From Acestrorhynchus altus (Eukaryota > Chordata > Actinopteri > Characiformes > Acestrorhynchidae): DNA of 64,000 bases. The notes below the pieces were generated by a model that had not been told where the DNA came from, made no database searches, and worked only from the letters and a program-made list of their open reading frames with translations. Below, in pieces: positions 11,501 to 34,639 of the stretch. The stretch lies in NCBI GenBank assembly GCA_034509495.1, contig CM067502.1, positions 49,719,686 to 49,783,685 of the forward strand, written 5' to 3'. The position numbers and the translations under genes were made by a program. Numbering within the stretch: the stretch's first letter is position 1; every line of letters starts with the position of its first letter.

Positions 11501-14500
11501 CAGTAAGCTGTGTTGCAGAAATGTGGTGGCTTGACCAACTCGTAGACATAATAGTTTCCAGGACAGGCTTTGACTCGAATTGGGATGGATCTGTAGAAAC
11601 AGCAGTCGTTGTTTGATGTTCCACAGACCCCACGAGTGACTATTCCATCTGCTAGTGTAGGGTGAGAGCCATTCAGCCACAGTGGTGTAGAGGTGCCACA
11701 ACTGGACTCAGTGACACAGGTCTGTGGCATCTGGACACTCATCCCTTTATACGTCAGTCGGTACCAGCCGTTCCAGTTCGAGCTGAAGTCACATATGGAC
11801 CCTCCAGTCTCATTATTGCCTCTCCAGGAGTCGTTCAGAAAGGTGTAGCTACTGCAGGGGTCAGAATTTGGAGTGTTGATGACAACTGTTTTGGAAACAG
11901 AAGAAAAACTGTTCCATAAGTCCACACAATCTCCAAGAATTTGTTCCTATATTACTAAAGTGCATCCCAAAAATTTCATACCACATGCATGACTTTTACA
12001 CACTATTCTGTACATAGATTTTGATTCAGTGTGGGAGCTTTGCCACCAACGTGGGATTCCATGGGTTTCCATTTGTTTGCAGTGGGAACCAAAGACTGGT
12101 AGGTTTTTCAGCTTGAACAAATGACTGTAACAGAACAAATGCTCACAGGTAGTCAATACGTGCTACCATGATTCTGTGCAGCCCCATGGTGATGACGTTT
12201 TCTGTGACATATACTCAGATCCTCTAAAACTGGTGTAAAGGTGGGATGGGTTGCTAAAAAACACCAAGCGTCTTATAAGCCACGATGGAGCCAGTTCAAG
12301 AACCAGTGGTCTTTTGATGGAAATGGCCTTAATGAGCTCTTGTTCACTAGGGTTGGTTACCATTCACATTGTCTACATTGGCTCGGGCACCTTTTTCGGA
12401 TGCCCCCTGGACGTCTCCCCGGGGAGGTGTTCCAGGCACGCAGGCCCACCGGGAGGAGACCGCAGGGTAGACCCAGGACACGCTGGAGGGACTATGTCTG
12501 GGAACAACTCGGGGTCCCTTGGGGGAGCTGGCTGAGGTGTCAGGGGAGAGGGAGGTCTGGGCATCCCTGCTTAGACTGCTGCCCCCTGACCCGGCCCCGG
12601 ATAAGTGGAAGAAGACAGATGAACTGAACTGATTAAAAATTCACTTTAATAATTTATTAATTGTGTAGTTGAACAATTCATCCTATGGTAGAGCAGACTT
12701 TACCTGCGCAGTAGCTGGGCATTGGTAGAGATAAAGGTGGTTTGACGAGTCTGTAGACATAGTAGTTTCCTGGACAGGCTTTGACTTGGATTGGGTTTGA
12801 TAGTGAGTTTGAAACACATTGTTTACTGTAAGAAATGTCATTGTAAGTTCCATAGACGTCTCTGGTGACGATGCCATCCTGTGGTAGAGGATGAGATCCA
12901 CCAAGGTAAAGTGCTGTGTATCCACCACATGTCACTGTACTCGCACACCAGTCCAATTCAGGAATCTTTGCACTTTTTCCCTGTAGATACAGCTGATACC
13001 AGCCATTCCACTCAACAAGAGTGTCATCATAACCAGTGGAGAAGCCATAGTATGATCTCCATGCATTTTGAAGAACACTGGAGACATTGCAGGGGTCAGA
13101 AGTGACGTTATTCAGAGTTGCTGCTGTTGAAAGAGGTTCCAGAAAGAAACATTTATTTCTATTTATATCTATTTATTTCTATTTATTTATTATCTGTTGA
13201 TTGTACTTTGCCTGAAGTTGAGGCGAATTAATGGTGAAGGTTTTTAACATGTTGTTAACACTACCTTCACCATGTTTGATAGGCTTTTGCCAAACATGTC
13301 TTCTGTTACTGTGTCCAAACAATTCAACTCTGAATTTAAGAGATAGTCACACTGAGAGATACACTGTCCCACTGGACGCCTACCAGCATTTACTGACGTA
13401 GTCACGTTGGTCGTAGAAGTTGGGGCGATGGTTGGAGTGAGAGTATTCACATCTGAAAACAAGGTAGACTTACATGTAGACAACATTCTTTAAATACACA
13501 GTGCAAAGCTTATGGAACAATTACAGTACCTGCACAATATGCTCCAAGGAAATAACCTGGGCTCTGAAACGCATAGACGTAATAGTTTCCTGGGCAGGCT
13601 TTGACTTGAATCGTCACGGAACAGCAGCTTCCAGAGGCCTGACGGGAGACAATCCCATCTGCTATCTGAGGATGTGGACTACTGAGCCACATACTGTAAT
13701 AAGTACCACATTTCTGTCCAGGAATACTGTTCTCTGGCATCCGGACACTCATCCCATAATACAGCAACCGGTACCAGCCACTCCAGGTGACACTGCAGTC
13801 ACAGATCCACAACCCAGAAGCATTAGTAGCTCTCCATGGCTGGTCAAGAGCAGTGTAGTCGGTGCAGGGGTCACCAACGGCTATGGCTGAAAATCAGAAA
13901 CGTATTCAGTAAAATGGTGGGATCTGTACAAAGCTCTTAAGGTGACAAACAAAAAGGTCCTGACCAGAACAGTGAGGACAAGATCACGCCTTGTCTTCTT
14001 AGCTTAATAACATATTTATATTTATTTATATAGTCATATCAAGGTCATATTGGCCTTGAACTAAATACTTCCAGGCTTGGCTTGCTGTGACCAGCAGTTT
14101 TAGAAACCTGCATGGATCCTACCAGCTGGATCTTCAGGAAAAGGTCTGCCTGAGGATACTCGTATATCTTGTCACAGTAATAAGCCATATAATAGAATAT
14201 CGTCAACATATTTAGATTTTCAGCTTCCACACTCCAGCTTCCACACTCCTGACCATTTTAAAAAAGGTCTAAGATTTTATTTCAGTTTCAAATTACATAT
14301 TTGAGAAGCCAAAGATCTTCCATAAAGATATAACAGACAGTGTCTGTCTCATATAATTACTGTATTGTTCCAAAAATCAGGGGAAAAGGTATCACATGAA
14401 AAGGTATCTAAGTGTCTCTCTACGTGGTAGGTACCCTTTCAAAAATGCACCTCCATGCTGTCTTTCATTACAAACACCTGGAGAAATTACATTCTAAATG

Positions 14501-15895
14501 TGGACACTGCTTCACCCTTTGACCAGGGAGGGGACAGGTGGGTGAGAGAAGAATGTCCCGGTGGTCTTTTCCTTCCGAAGACAAACGGGAAAAAAAACAA
14601 CCCTATTGAATTATGTTCGATATATACATAAAGTCACAGTAGTTGCCCCAGGAGGTGCATCATTCTTATGAATGTGAAGAAACCTGTATCAGTGAGTTCA
14701 GAGGGTTTCATTGTGTGAATGCTTTGAGCTCCACTTACTCTTGATGATCGCAGTCAGTAAGACCACAGTGAGCCCTGGTGGAAAGACAGACATTATCAAC
14801 AAGCACAAATACAGCGTGAGGTTGAGCTGTATAATCACAGCGATGATACATTCACCACCTGCATTACGTATGATTGATTAAACCCTGATCCAGAGCTTCT
14901 TCCCTTTGACACAACCTGGAGGAGCATTTGTCCAGACCAGCCTGTCGCTTTGGACGTCCCTATTTTACTATGAATAAAGATGATGTTTCACTTGTTTGGT
15001 CTCATATTAGATCGCAATGTTTTTAGACATTAAAAAAAATGTAAGCAGAATATGTTTCATCAAAATATGGTAAAATTCATACAAATATTGAAATTATGTT
15101 GTGTTTTTTTTTCTTAGGGTCCCTTTGTGGATTGAGCAGGAGTGGAAATACCCTACCATTCACATATAGACTCCATGTTACTGTTTAATGAATCATTACT
15201 CATGATTCACGAGTCTGTTCCACCACAAAACCAGCGTTAGGTCTTCGTATTGTTAAGAAAATATGAAAATAGTTATTAAAGGGCTGCTGTGCTCTATGTA
15301 AGAACAATAATGGCTTATTTACTGTTTTAGGGGCGGCTATGAATGCATTATTAATCATTTATTAACAACATTTACAGTCATTTACATACTTCTGGATTCT
15401 GTGTTCCAGACATTCAGTCCAAACATCATCCCAGAGTTACTTGAGTTATATGTAATGATTAGATTTCCAAGGATATTTATAATAATAAGTTCTTCAGAGC
15501 ACTTGACAGGGGTCTGAGTGAAACAACCTGAACGTTTGTGCCAGAACGTACCGGAGTGTTCTTGGGTTCTTGTTTGAGAGATGTCCTTTCTTTAGGAGAA
15601 TTGTCTTTGAGAACATTATTTTTTCTCAGGAAAGGTCAGAATCATTATTACTAATTAACAATAACGAAGGGGTTTCTCCACTAATTAATGTGCCACAAAG
15701 GAAGAGACAGAGACGAACTCAAAGCAGTGCATCGTATTACTGGAAAATACTACAAACAATAAGCAGTAATGAAGCGGTTTTTATGCAAAAAAAGGTCATT
15801 AAATCAAACCTGAGACACCCGCTCATCCCAGGTCTCATTTACACCTGTCGTGTTATGTACTCACCTGTCCACAGGGGTCTGCAATGTCTATTCAT
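3605..15895 (-). CDS. Gene A: adhesion GPCR with three D8C domains and a mucin-like stalk
   Basis: This is an apparently intact group-II/ADGRE-like adhesion receptor on the minus strand. Eighteen exons were placed by splice motifs and phase: 15895-15865 (tentative start), 14774-14739, 13886-13530, 13452-13384, 13123-12704, 11885-11496, 10629-10039, 8935-8910, 8819-8742, 8648-8465, 8016-7903, 7775-7474, 6655-6494, 6389-6183, 5535-5306, 4702-4636, 4098-3823 and 3682-3605. The summed length, 3618 nt, is a multiple of three and gives about 1205 residues with no internal stop seen. Order of domains: signal peptide, D8C, Thr-rich linker, D8C, D8C, heptad-repeat stalk, GAIN, GPS, seven helices, short tail. 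It should sit in the plasma membrane with a long O-glycosylated ectodomain. The GPS has H-P-G in place of H-L-S, so autocleavage is doubtful. The ligand is unknown. Confidence 0.85.
3823..4098 (-). CDS. Gene A exon: end of TM5, TM6 and TM7
   Basis: This 276-bp exon codes the end of TM5 (VNLILFIATSIIMILTL), a short third cytoplasmic loop, TM6 (VIVGCFWILGFF) and TM7 with the NSQQGTFIFFIHCVFN signature typical of adhesion GPCRs. Genes B and D split the same region over two exons. Confidence 0.9.
4195..4345 (-). mobile_element. Tc1-like transposon fragment
   Basis: Closely matches the minus-strand segment at 39030-39215 and the complement of 29670-29830, which encodes a Tc1-type transposase C-terminus. 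Only about 150 bp remain, in an intron of gene A. Confidence 0.6.
4636..4702 (-). CDS. Gene A exon: second extracellular loop Cys and start of TM5
   Basis: This 67-bp exon encodes C-W-L-K followed by FFWSFLGPVCFILA. The conserved Cys-Trp of the second extracellular loop is present. The same length is found in gene C. Confidence 0.85.
5306..5535 (-). CDS. Gene A exon: TM3 and TM4
   Basis: The 230-bp exon encodes TM3 beginning LLCKALAGVLHFLFL with its conserved Cys, a basic loop, and TM4 (LIVIGYLIPLVVVGVSVGLF). It is preceded by a long CT tract that serves as the acceptor pyrimidine tract. Same length in gene C. Confidence 0.9.
5536..5590. repeat. (GA)n microsatellite next to an acceptor
   Basis: The GA run is CT on the transcribed strand and directly abuts the AG of the TM3-TM4 exon. 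Similar tracts abut the same exon in genes B and D. Confidence 0.9.
6183..6389 (-). CDS. Gene A exon: TM1 and TM2
   Basis: The 207-bp exon encodes LLDLLNTVEVAVGLVFLTLS (TM1), a Cys/basic loop and INLCISLLLAHLLFLVTQ (TM2). Donor GTGAGT, acceptor CTTTCCAG. The length equals that of gene C. Confidence 0.9.
6494..6655 (-). CDS. Gene A GPS exon with altered cleavage site
   Basis: The exon has the four GPS cysteines and tryptophans (L-S-C-V-N-W, D-S-C, I-C-H-C). The cleavage triplet is H-P-G-T-I-A-L-I-M, where the canonical site is H-L then S or T. With Gly in place of the nucleophilic Ser/Thr, self-proteolysis should fail. The Stachel-like segment T-I-A-L-I-M is otherwise kept. Confidence 0.88.
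6840..7400. other. Pyrimidine-rich intron stretch of gene A
   Basis: A 560-bp segment between the GPS exon and the last GAIN exon, rich in C and T on the plus strand. Open frames here lack splice context. No domain or repeat family was recognised. Confidence 0.4.
7474..8819 (-). CDS. Gene A GAIN-domain exons
   Basis: Four exons: 8819-8742, 8648-8465 (KQLVTYGNAILYSTETLVSS), 8016-7903 (VFVVGPHASLTKLP) and 7775-7474 (VMFLSYTNMSNF then TEKTMMSTVV). They align one-to-one in length and phase with gene C, except that the last exon is 302 bp against 215 bp. The excess is an extra Ser/Thr/Asn-rich loop of about 29 residues after the strand ending VKLLISS. Confidence 0.88.
8105..8412. repeat. Family F1 short copy without tandem core
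   Basis: Bounded by a TTTTAACTGTTGGAATCTC end and a GGGTTCTAAGAGTTAAA end, both with TTAA. It contains the AAACATGCACTGGAAGCTCC and GATCCTGAGTTATGAAG segments seen in other F1 copies, but no 52-bp GC-box units. Confidence 0.7.
8910..8935 (-). CDS. Gene A 26-bp microexon before GAIN
   Basis: Encodes D-F-P-Q-S-E-Q-C-Q between TTTTCAG and GTAGGT. The equivalent microexon is 32 bp in genes B, C and D, and all four end in a Cys followed by Q or K. Confidence 0.75.
9115..9720. repeat. Family F4 foldback element, full hairpin
   Basis: Two arms of roughly 300 bp are inverted around about 9405. The left arm holds GAGAAGATGGTAG, GTCATTGCTCC and AACTAGACACGCCCACAG. The right arm holds their complements in reverse order (CTGTGGGCGTCTCTAGTTG, GAGCAATGAC, CTACCATCTTCTC). 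No coding capacity. It lies between the gene A microexon and its mucin exon. Confidence 0.8.
10039..10629 (-). CDS. Gene A mucin-like heptad-repeat exon
   Basis: A single 591-bp exon (197 codons, phase 1-1; acceptor TTTTCTTCAG, donor GTAGGT) encodes about 25 copies of a seven-residue unit of the type x-P-T-T-S-A/T-T, coded by a 21-bp minisatellite. Nearly every residue is Thr, Ser, Pro, Ala, Met or Val, so dense O-glycosylation and an extended stalk are expected. Genes B, C and D have no equivalent; in them an EGF-like exon takes this place. Repeat number is likely polymorphic and prone to assembly error. Confidence 0.85.
10975..11115. repeat. Family F1 fragment
   Basis: Holds TTATTCTGAAACTTGAACA, an ATAACCCAATATCTGGGTCA-like segment and one GC-box unit (CCCCGCCCCCTC), as in longer F1 copies. 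Confidence 0.6.
11496..11885 (-). CDS. Gene A third D8C (uromodulin-like) exon
   Basis: A 130-codon phase 1-1 exon with the D8C pattern: DPCSSYTFLNDSWRG near the start, NGWYRLTYKG, CGT...PLWLNG.HP, DGIVTR, a CC pair, IPIRVKACPGNYYVYEL and a closing C-x-x-A-Y-C. Such domains occur in uromodulin, GP2 and related proteins and are extracellular and disulphide-rich. Confidence 0.9.
12085..12365. repeat. Family F4 fragment
   Basis: Contains TGCTCACAGGTAGTC, GCTACCATGATT and CCAGTTCAAGAACCAG, which match one arm of the hairpin at 9115-9720. A LINE end follows immediately. Confidence 0.65.
12372..12640 (+). mobile_element. Non-LTR retrotransposon 3' end (RTE-like)
   Basis: The plus-strand frame reads L-G-H-L-F-R-M-P-P-G-R-L-P-G-E-V-F, then G-R-P-R-T-R-W-R-D-Y-V, the same reverse-transcriptase tail as the copy at 3025-3334 but in opposite orientation. 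It is 5'-truncated and sits in an intron between gene A D8C exons. Confidence 0.85.
12704..13123 (-). CDS. Gene A second D8C exon
   Basis: A 140-codon phase 1-1 exon: DPCNVSSVLQNAWRS, WNGWYQLYLQG, a TCGGYTALYLGGSHP stretch, DGIVTRDVYG, IQVKACPGNYYVYRL and a closing P-S-Y-C. It lacks the CC pair of the third copy and so is the most diverged of the three. Confidence 0.88.
13245..13380 (-). mobile_element. Tc1-like transposase fragment
   Basis: The minus strand encodes CLDTVTEDMFGKS, closely like CTVTEDMFGINQ at 55640-55700 in a better-preserved Tc1 relic. It directly follows the donor of the linker exon. Confidence 0.6.
13384..13452 (-). CDS. Gene A Thr-rich linker exon
   Basis: A 69-bp phase 1-1 exon between GTTTTCAG and GTAGGC encodes about 23 residues rich in Thr, Ser, Pro and Asn (LTPTIAPTSTTNVTT), a spacer between the first and second D8C domains. 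Confidence 0.65.
13530..13886 (-). CDS. Gene A first D8C exon
   Basis: A 119-codon phase 1-1 exon: DPC near the start, a W-R, a C-D-C before SVTWSGWYRLLYYGMS, CGTYYSMWL, HPQIADGIVSR, a CC pair, IQVKACPGNYYVYAF and a closing A-Y-C-A. It is the N-terminal module of the mature receptor. Confidence 0.9.
14240..14730. other. Intron stretch of gene A, nothing recognised
   Basis: Unique-looking AT-rich sequence between the first D8C exon and the signal-peptide exon. No splice-flanked open frame or repeat family seen. Confidence 0.4.
14739..14774 (-). CDS. Gene A signal-peptide core exon
   Basis: A 36-bp phase 1-1 exon between TTTCCACCAG and GTAAGT encodes the hydrophobic run LTVVLLTAII. Genes B, C and D have an equivalent small hydrophobic exon in the same place. 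Confidence 0.7.
15865..15895 (-). CDS. Gene A tentative first coding exon
   Basis: ATG at 15895-15893 opens a 31-bp frame (M-N-R-H-C-R-P-L-W-T) ending in phase 1 at a GTGAGT donor. Joined to the next exon it gives a basic start followed by a hydrophobic core, as a signal peptide needs. Exon 1 is very short in genes B, C and D too. There is no direct support beyond phase and motif. Confidence 0.4.
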
Positions 15896-16344
15896 TGTTG
15901 ATATTCCTTGATGATCAATAATGAGGATGGTGTCTGCTGACACCAGTTTGAATTATGATTTCATGCCTTTTCAGGATTGGCCATCTTAAATGTAATTAAT
16001 TTGCATGTTGTTTGATGGTTAGAGGTTGGGGGTTTTCTACTTTCCATGCAGCCAATCGGGTGTCCTCTAAACAAACACTGTGGTGTCAGAAACTGGTGGT
16101 TCCTGCTTGTTTGATGTGTCACCGTGAACAGAAGACTGTTCTGTTCTAAATAAGACATCAACAGATGGGGTACCTAGGCTTGACATTACCTCATCATGCA
16201 AATCATGGCTCAGCTCGGCATGATGGTGTACACGATACCAATGTTGATGCTTTCCACCACCGACACAAACAACCTATTCCTTTCCTCCTTCTGAAACCTG
16301 TTTTGTGTGAATGCTTTCGTTGTTTGGTGTACTTTTATTTCCCA

Positions 16345-16935
16345 CCTGAATTTGAACACTCCTCCTTCTCATTTTCCTCTATAACCCAATATCTGGGTCA
16401 CTGATGTCATCAGCCCCGCCCCCTCTCTCTGATCAGTCAGTCTGTATGCAGGTTGAGCATCAGCCCCGCCCCCCCTCTCTGATCAGTCACAGTCTGTATG
16501 CAGGTTGATCATCAGCCCCGCCCCCTCTCTCTGATCAGTCAGAGTCTGTATGCAGGTTGAGTATCAGCCCCGCCCCCTCTCTCTGATCAGTCAGAGTCTG
16601 TATGCAGGTTGAGTATCAGCCCCGCCCCCCAGTCAGAATCCTGTATGCAGAGTTGATCATCAGCCCGCCCCTCTCTCTGATCAGTCAGAGTCTGTATGCA
16701 GGTTAGTGTCAGCCCGCCCCCTCTCTCTGATCAGTCAGAGTCTGTATGCCAGGTGATCATGGCCCGCCCCTCTCTCCTGATCAGTAGAGTCTGTATGCAG
16801 GTTGATCATCAGCTCCGCCCCCCCTCCTCTCTGATCCAGTCAGAGTCTGTATACTAGTTGACAGACCAGTAAGCTTATGCAGCGGAAGCTTCTTTGGTAT
16901 TTAAACTGGGTTTGAATTCAGATGGGAATTAATCA
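16345..16935. repeat. Family F1 copy with the largest 52-bp GC-box array
   Basis: Flanks carry ATTTTCCTCTATAACCCAAT on the left, and GGAAGCTTCTTTGGTATTTAAA on the right. The core (about 16395-16860) is some eight to nine tandem units of about 52 bp. Each unit contains CAGCCCCGCCCCCTC, CTCTGATCAGTCAGAGTCTG and ATGCAGGTTGA. Later units show indels. Confidence 0.88.
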
Positions 16936-17639
16936 GTTTTCTGAGCTGAATTACTCGCTGATAATTCATCACAAAACGATGGGACCAGGGTTAGACGGGG
17001 TTTAAGGCAGGAAGAAATCCTGGTCCCCAGTGATAGACTGACTTGGAATCATGTTATCACTTGCAGCCATATTCTAATGTTATATATGTGATACTTGGGA
17101 TACTCATGGAATGTACTAAATTGTTATATAGAAGTGTTTATTTACATCACTCAGGGTAACCATAATGCCGTTCAGCGAATGACTGTCTGTACAGGTTTTC
17201 TTTTGTTTAACAACGTCTATGATTTACCTACATATGTATTTCCTCGAGCTACTGAAACATCACACATGCCGTCCATGAAGAACAGCAATAAGCCTACATA
17301 CAGACGGAACAATTCTCAAAAGCACTGTAGTGATCCCATTTTTTGAAAAAGACATTTTAGAGAAAAGAAATGTCAATGTGTGGATTTAAGTCACCACCAG
17401 TATGTCCCACCACACACTACATTACAGCCAAAAGGCAAGAATGAGATAGTGTACAATGTCTCTCTGAGAAAAACACTGAAAGACTGATGAGTTCATCACT
17501 CACAGGTTAGAGCGCTGCTCTCCCTTTTCTGCTGCCTGAGTGCAAACTAAAGCCAGGAGGCACATTAGTGATGATGACACGTGAGCAACACTGACAGGTG
17601 AGTAACAGCAATTATACTGTTTTAACTCACTGTGTTTTG

Positions 17640-17880
17640 CCCACACAGGAATGAATCCTCCACATTTAACCCATCCACACACAGTGATACACATACACAC
17701 CAGGGGCAGTGAGCACACGTGCCGGAGCAGTGGGCAGCCCTATCCTCAGTCAGGGACCAGCTGGGAGTTCAGTGACTTGCTCACGGGCACTTCAGTCGTG
17801 TCCTGCCAGTTCAGGGATTCAAACCGGCAACCTTCCGGTCACAAGGTTTGGTTCCTAAACACCAGACCACGGCTGCTCCC
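17640..17880 (-). mobile_element. tRNA-derived SINE copy
   Basis: The reverse complement of the copy at 53030-53275: GGATTCAAACCGGCAACC is the inverted box B region, with CAGTGAGCACAC and CACAGTGATACACATACACA from the body. Non-coding. Confidence 0.7.
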
Positions 17881-17885
17881 GTTAA

Positions 17886-18212
17886 CGCTGACAGGTGAGC
17901 AATGCTGACAGGTGAGTTACACTGACGGGCAGGTGACGCCTCTCCTGGGCAGGTAGCTGAGAGTAACACACACTGACAGGTGAGTTAGACTGACAGGTGA
18001 GTAACACTGACGGGCAGGTGACACTCGCAGGCAAGTGACGCTGAGAGGTAACACTAACAGGTGGGTGACACTGACAGGTGAATAACACTGACAAGCAGGT
18101 GACACTGATTGGTAACACTGACAGGAGAAAGAAGCTGCCAGGAGGGTGACACTGACAGGTAACACAGACAAGAGTTTGTCGTTGACAGGTAATTGACAGT
18201 GACAGGTGAGAG
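17886..18212. repeat. Degenerate minisatellite built on ACACTGACAGGTGAGTA
   Basis: About 16 to 18 imperfect units of 17-20 bp. Many units contain CAGGTGAGT, CAGGTGAG or CAGGTAAC, i.e. sequences matching the vertebrate 5' splice-site consensus on the plus strand. Long Cys/Pro-rich frames on the other strand are by-products of the repeat. Confidence 0.85.
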
Positions 18213-18559
18213 TGAAATACTGTTGGGAGGTAACATAGCTTATTTTTGTTGTTTCCCAGAAGGAGCTTGGTCATTTTCTGATATTGTTTTCTCACATTTG
18301 TGAAAGTTTGTGAGAGAGAACTATGTGACTGTGGTATCAATACGGCTCCTAGTTCATACAGTTTAAATAAAACCCTTATTGTCTACTTTGTGAAACATCA
18401 AATCAACTGTAATCATCTGAAACTCATTTGCAAACCAAAGCAGCCTGAATCAGCTTCAACACAAAACTCATTCAGTGTCATTTTAAGAAACTATGTCATT
18501 TACTGCCCAGCTCAAATTACTTAAACCTGTTGTTTCAACTGTAGATACACAATTTTAAT

Positions 18560-18810
18560 AACATTATGACCACCTCCTTGTTTTTCCTCAGAGTCCATCC
18601 TATCAGCTCCTCCTGATCATACAGGAAACTCTGTAGATCTATAATTCAGACTGTAGATCCTCTGTTTCTCCACCACCCAGCTTTATTCTCCTCCTTTTCA
18701 CCCTGATCTTCAGTGATCAGGACCCCTAGAGACCACCACAGAGCAGCTATGATGTGGGTGGTACAGGTCATTCTCAACACTGCAGTCACACTGACATGGT
18801 GGTGGTGTAG
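18560..18810. repeat. Family F2 fragment
   Basis: Begins with a TAACATTATGACCACC terminus, then CCCTGATCTTCAGTGATCAG, GACCACCACAGAGCAGC and GACATGGTGGTGGTG, all shared with the other F2 copies. Confidence 0.75.
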
Positions 18811-18849
18811 TGATGGTGGGTGTCACTGATGTATCCTATGTATGTGTGT

Positions 18850-19345
18850 ATTATCCATTTCTAGGACTTTTTATTCTGGAAATTGAACACTAAGCAAAAA
18901 AAGGCAAAACAACCTGAGTGTCCATTATTTTCGTTATGTGTCAGTGTTACCTATATAACCTCCCTCCTCGTTTTCCTCTATAACCCAATATTTAGATCAA
19001 TGATGCAGCTTGAGCATCAGACCCGCCCCCTCTCTCTGATCAGTCAGAGTCTGTATGCAGGTTGAGCATCAGCCCCGCCCCCTCTCTCTGATCACTCAGA
19101 GTCTGTATGCAGGTTGAGCATCAGCCCCGCCCCCTGTTCACGTGGACAGAGCAGTAAACATGCACCGGAAGCTCCTTTGGCATTTAAACCGGGGTTTGAT
19201 TCCGTTTATTTACATAATGATGTTGAGTTTAATGGTTATCTGACGTGTGTATTAACTCTGTATGTTACTCAGATCCTGAGTTGTGAAGTCTAGAACATCA
19301 CATGTAACTGCCTGAGAAATGCGGATCTCGAGTTCTAGCAACAGG
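18850..19345. repeat. Family F1 copy with about three GC-box units
   Basis: From GGACTTTTTATTCTGG through TTTTCCTCTATAACCCAATA, then GC-box units at about 19010-19135, AACATGCACCGGAAGCTCC, and a GATCCTGAGTTGTGAAG and TCGAGTTCTAG end. Confidence 0.8.
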
Positions 19346-19568
19346 AACAGTATTTGATATTTATTAAAATGATAATGCAGATGTTAATTACAAAAGTGCT
19401 TTATTTTTGCTATTAATACGAATAACAATGTTCTGAAATATATACCAGTTCATCTGCGAAATATGAAATTAGAGCAGTGAAAATATCTGACATTCATTAA
19501 TGAACATTATTATTAGATGAAGACTGAAGTCTGGTAACATATTCAAAAGACTGTATTACGATCGTCTC

Positions 19569-33962
<14,394 letters not shown>

Positions 33963-34194
33963 CTTCACAAAAGTGACAGAAGAGAATGCAGCACTCAGGG
34001 CAGAGCAGTGTGACATTGTTCATGACATCATCAATGGCCAATGAGGGACCAGCAGTGGCTGTATGTACTGAATATGTACCAATGCTGACCTGTTGGCGGC
34101 TGTATAGTTCAGTGAAGAGCAGTCAGAGAATCGAGCTCATTTGTTTGCATACATTCATGGTGTGAAGTTTATTACACTTATAACGCACATAACC

Positions 34195-34635
34195 TCTCTT
34201 TAGGCAGCGCTGCCTCTGAGGCCAGTTGAGTCTTAGAAACCGAGATCTGATTAACTTTGTTGCCATATTCTAGGCTTCATATCTCAGGATCAGAGTAACC
34301 TACAGAAATAATACGCAAAGCATATCAAGTACAAGACTTAACCCTACATCTCAAATCCACTCGTTTCCAACTGCATTAAATCCCAGTTTAAATACCAAAG
34401 GAGATTCCAGTGCATGTTTACTGCTCTGTCCACCTGAACATGATCAACCTGCATACAGACTCTGACTGATCAGAGAGAGGGGGCGGGGCTGATGACCAAC
34501 CAGCATACAGACTCTGACTGATCAGAGAGAGGGGGCGGGGCTGATGCTCAACCTGCATACAGACTCTGACTGATCAGAGAGAGGGGGCGGGGCTGATGCT
34601 CAACCTGCATACAGACTGTGAATGTTTTTAACAAT
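34195..34635. repeat. Family F1 copy with about three GC-box units upstream of gene B
   Basis: GTCTTAGAAACCGAGATC end, GGATCAGAGTAACCTACAG, AGTGCATGTTTACTGCTCTG, then units with GGGGGCGGGGCTGATG at 34450-34615. It lies 500-650 bp upstream of the gene B start codon. Confidence 0.85.
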
Positions 34636-34639
34636 ATCC

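Noticed and set aside
16395..16860. CRISPR-like regular array
   Set aside because: Units are contiguous 52-bp repeats with no unique spacers, in a vertebrate genome, and belong to a dispersed element.
17882..18340. Cys/Pro/Val-rich minus-strand frames resembling a secreted repeat protein
   Set aside because: Produced by the ACACTGACAGGTGAGTA minisatellite. No splice or promoter context.
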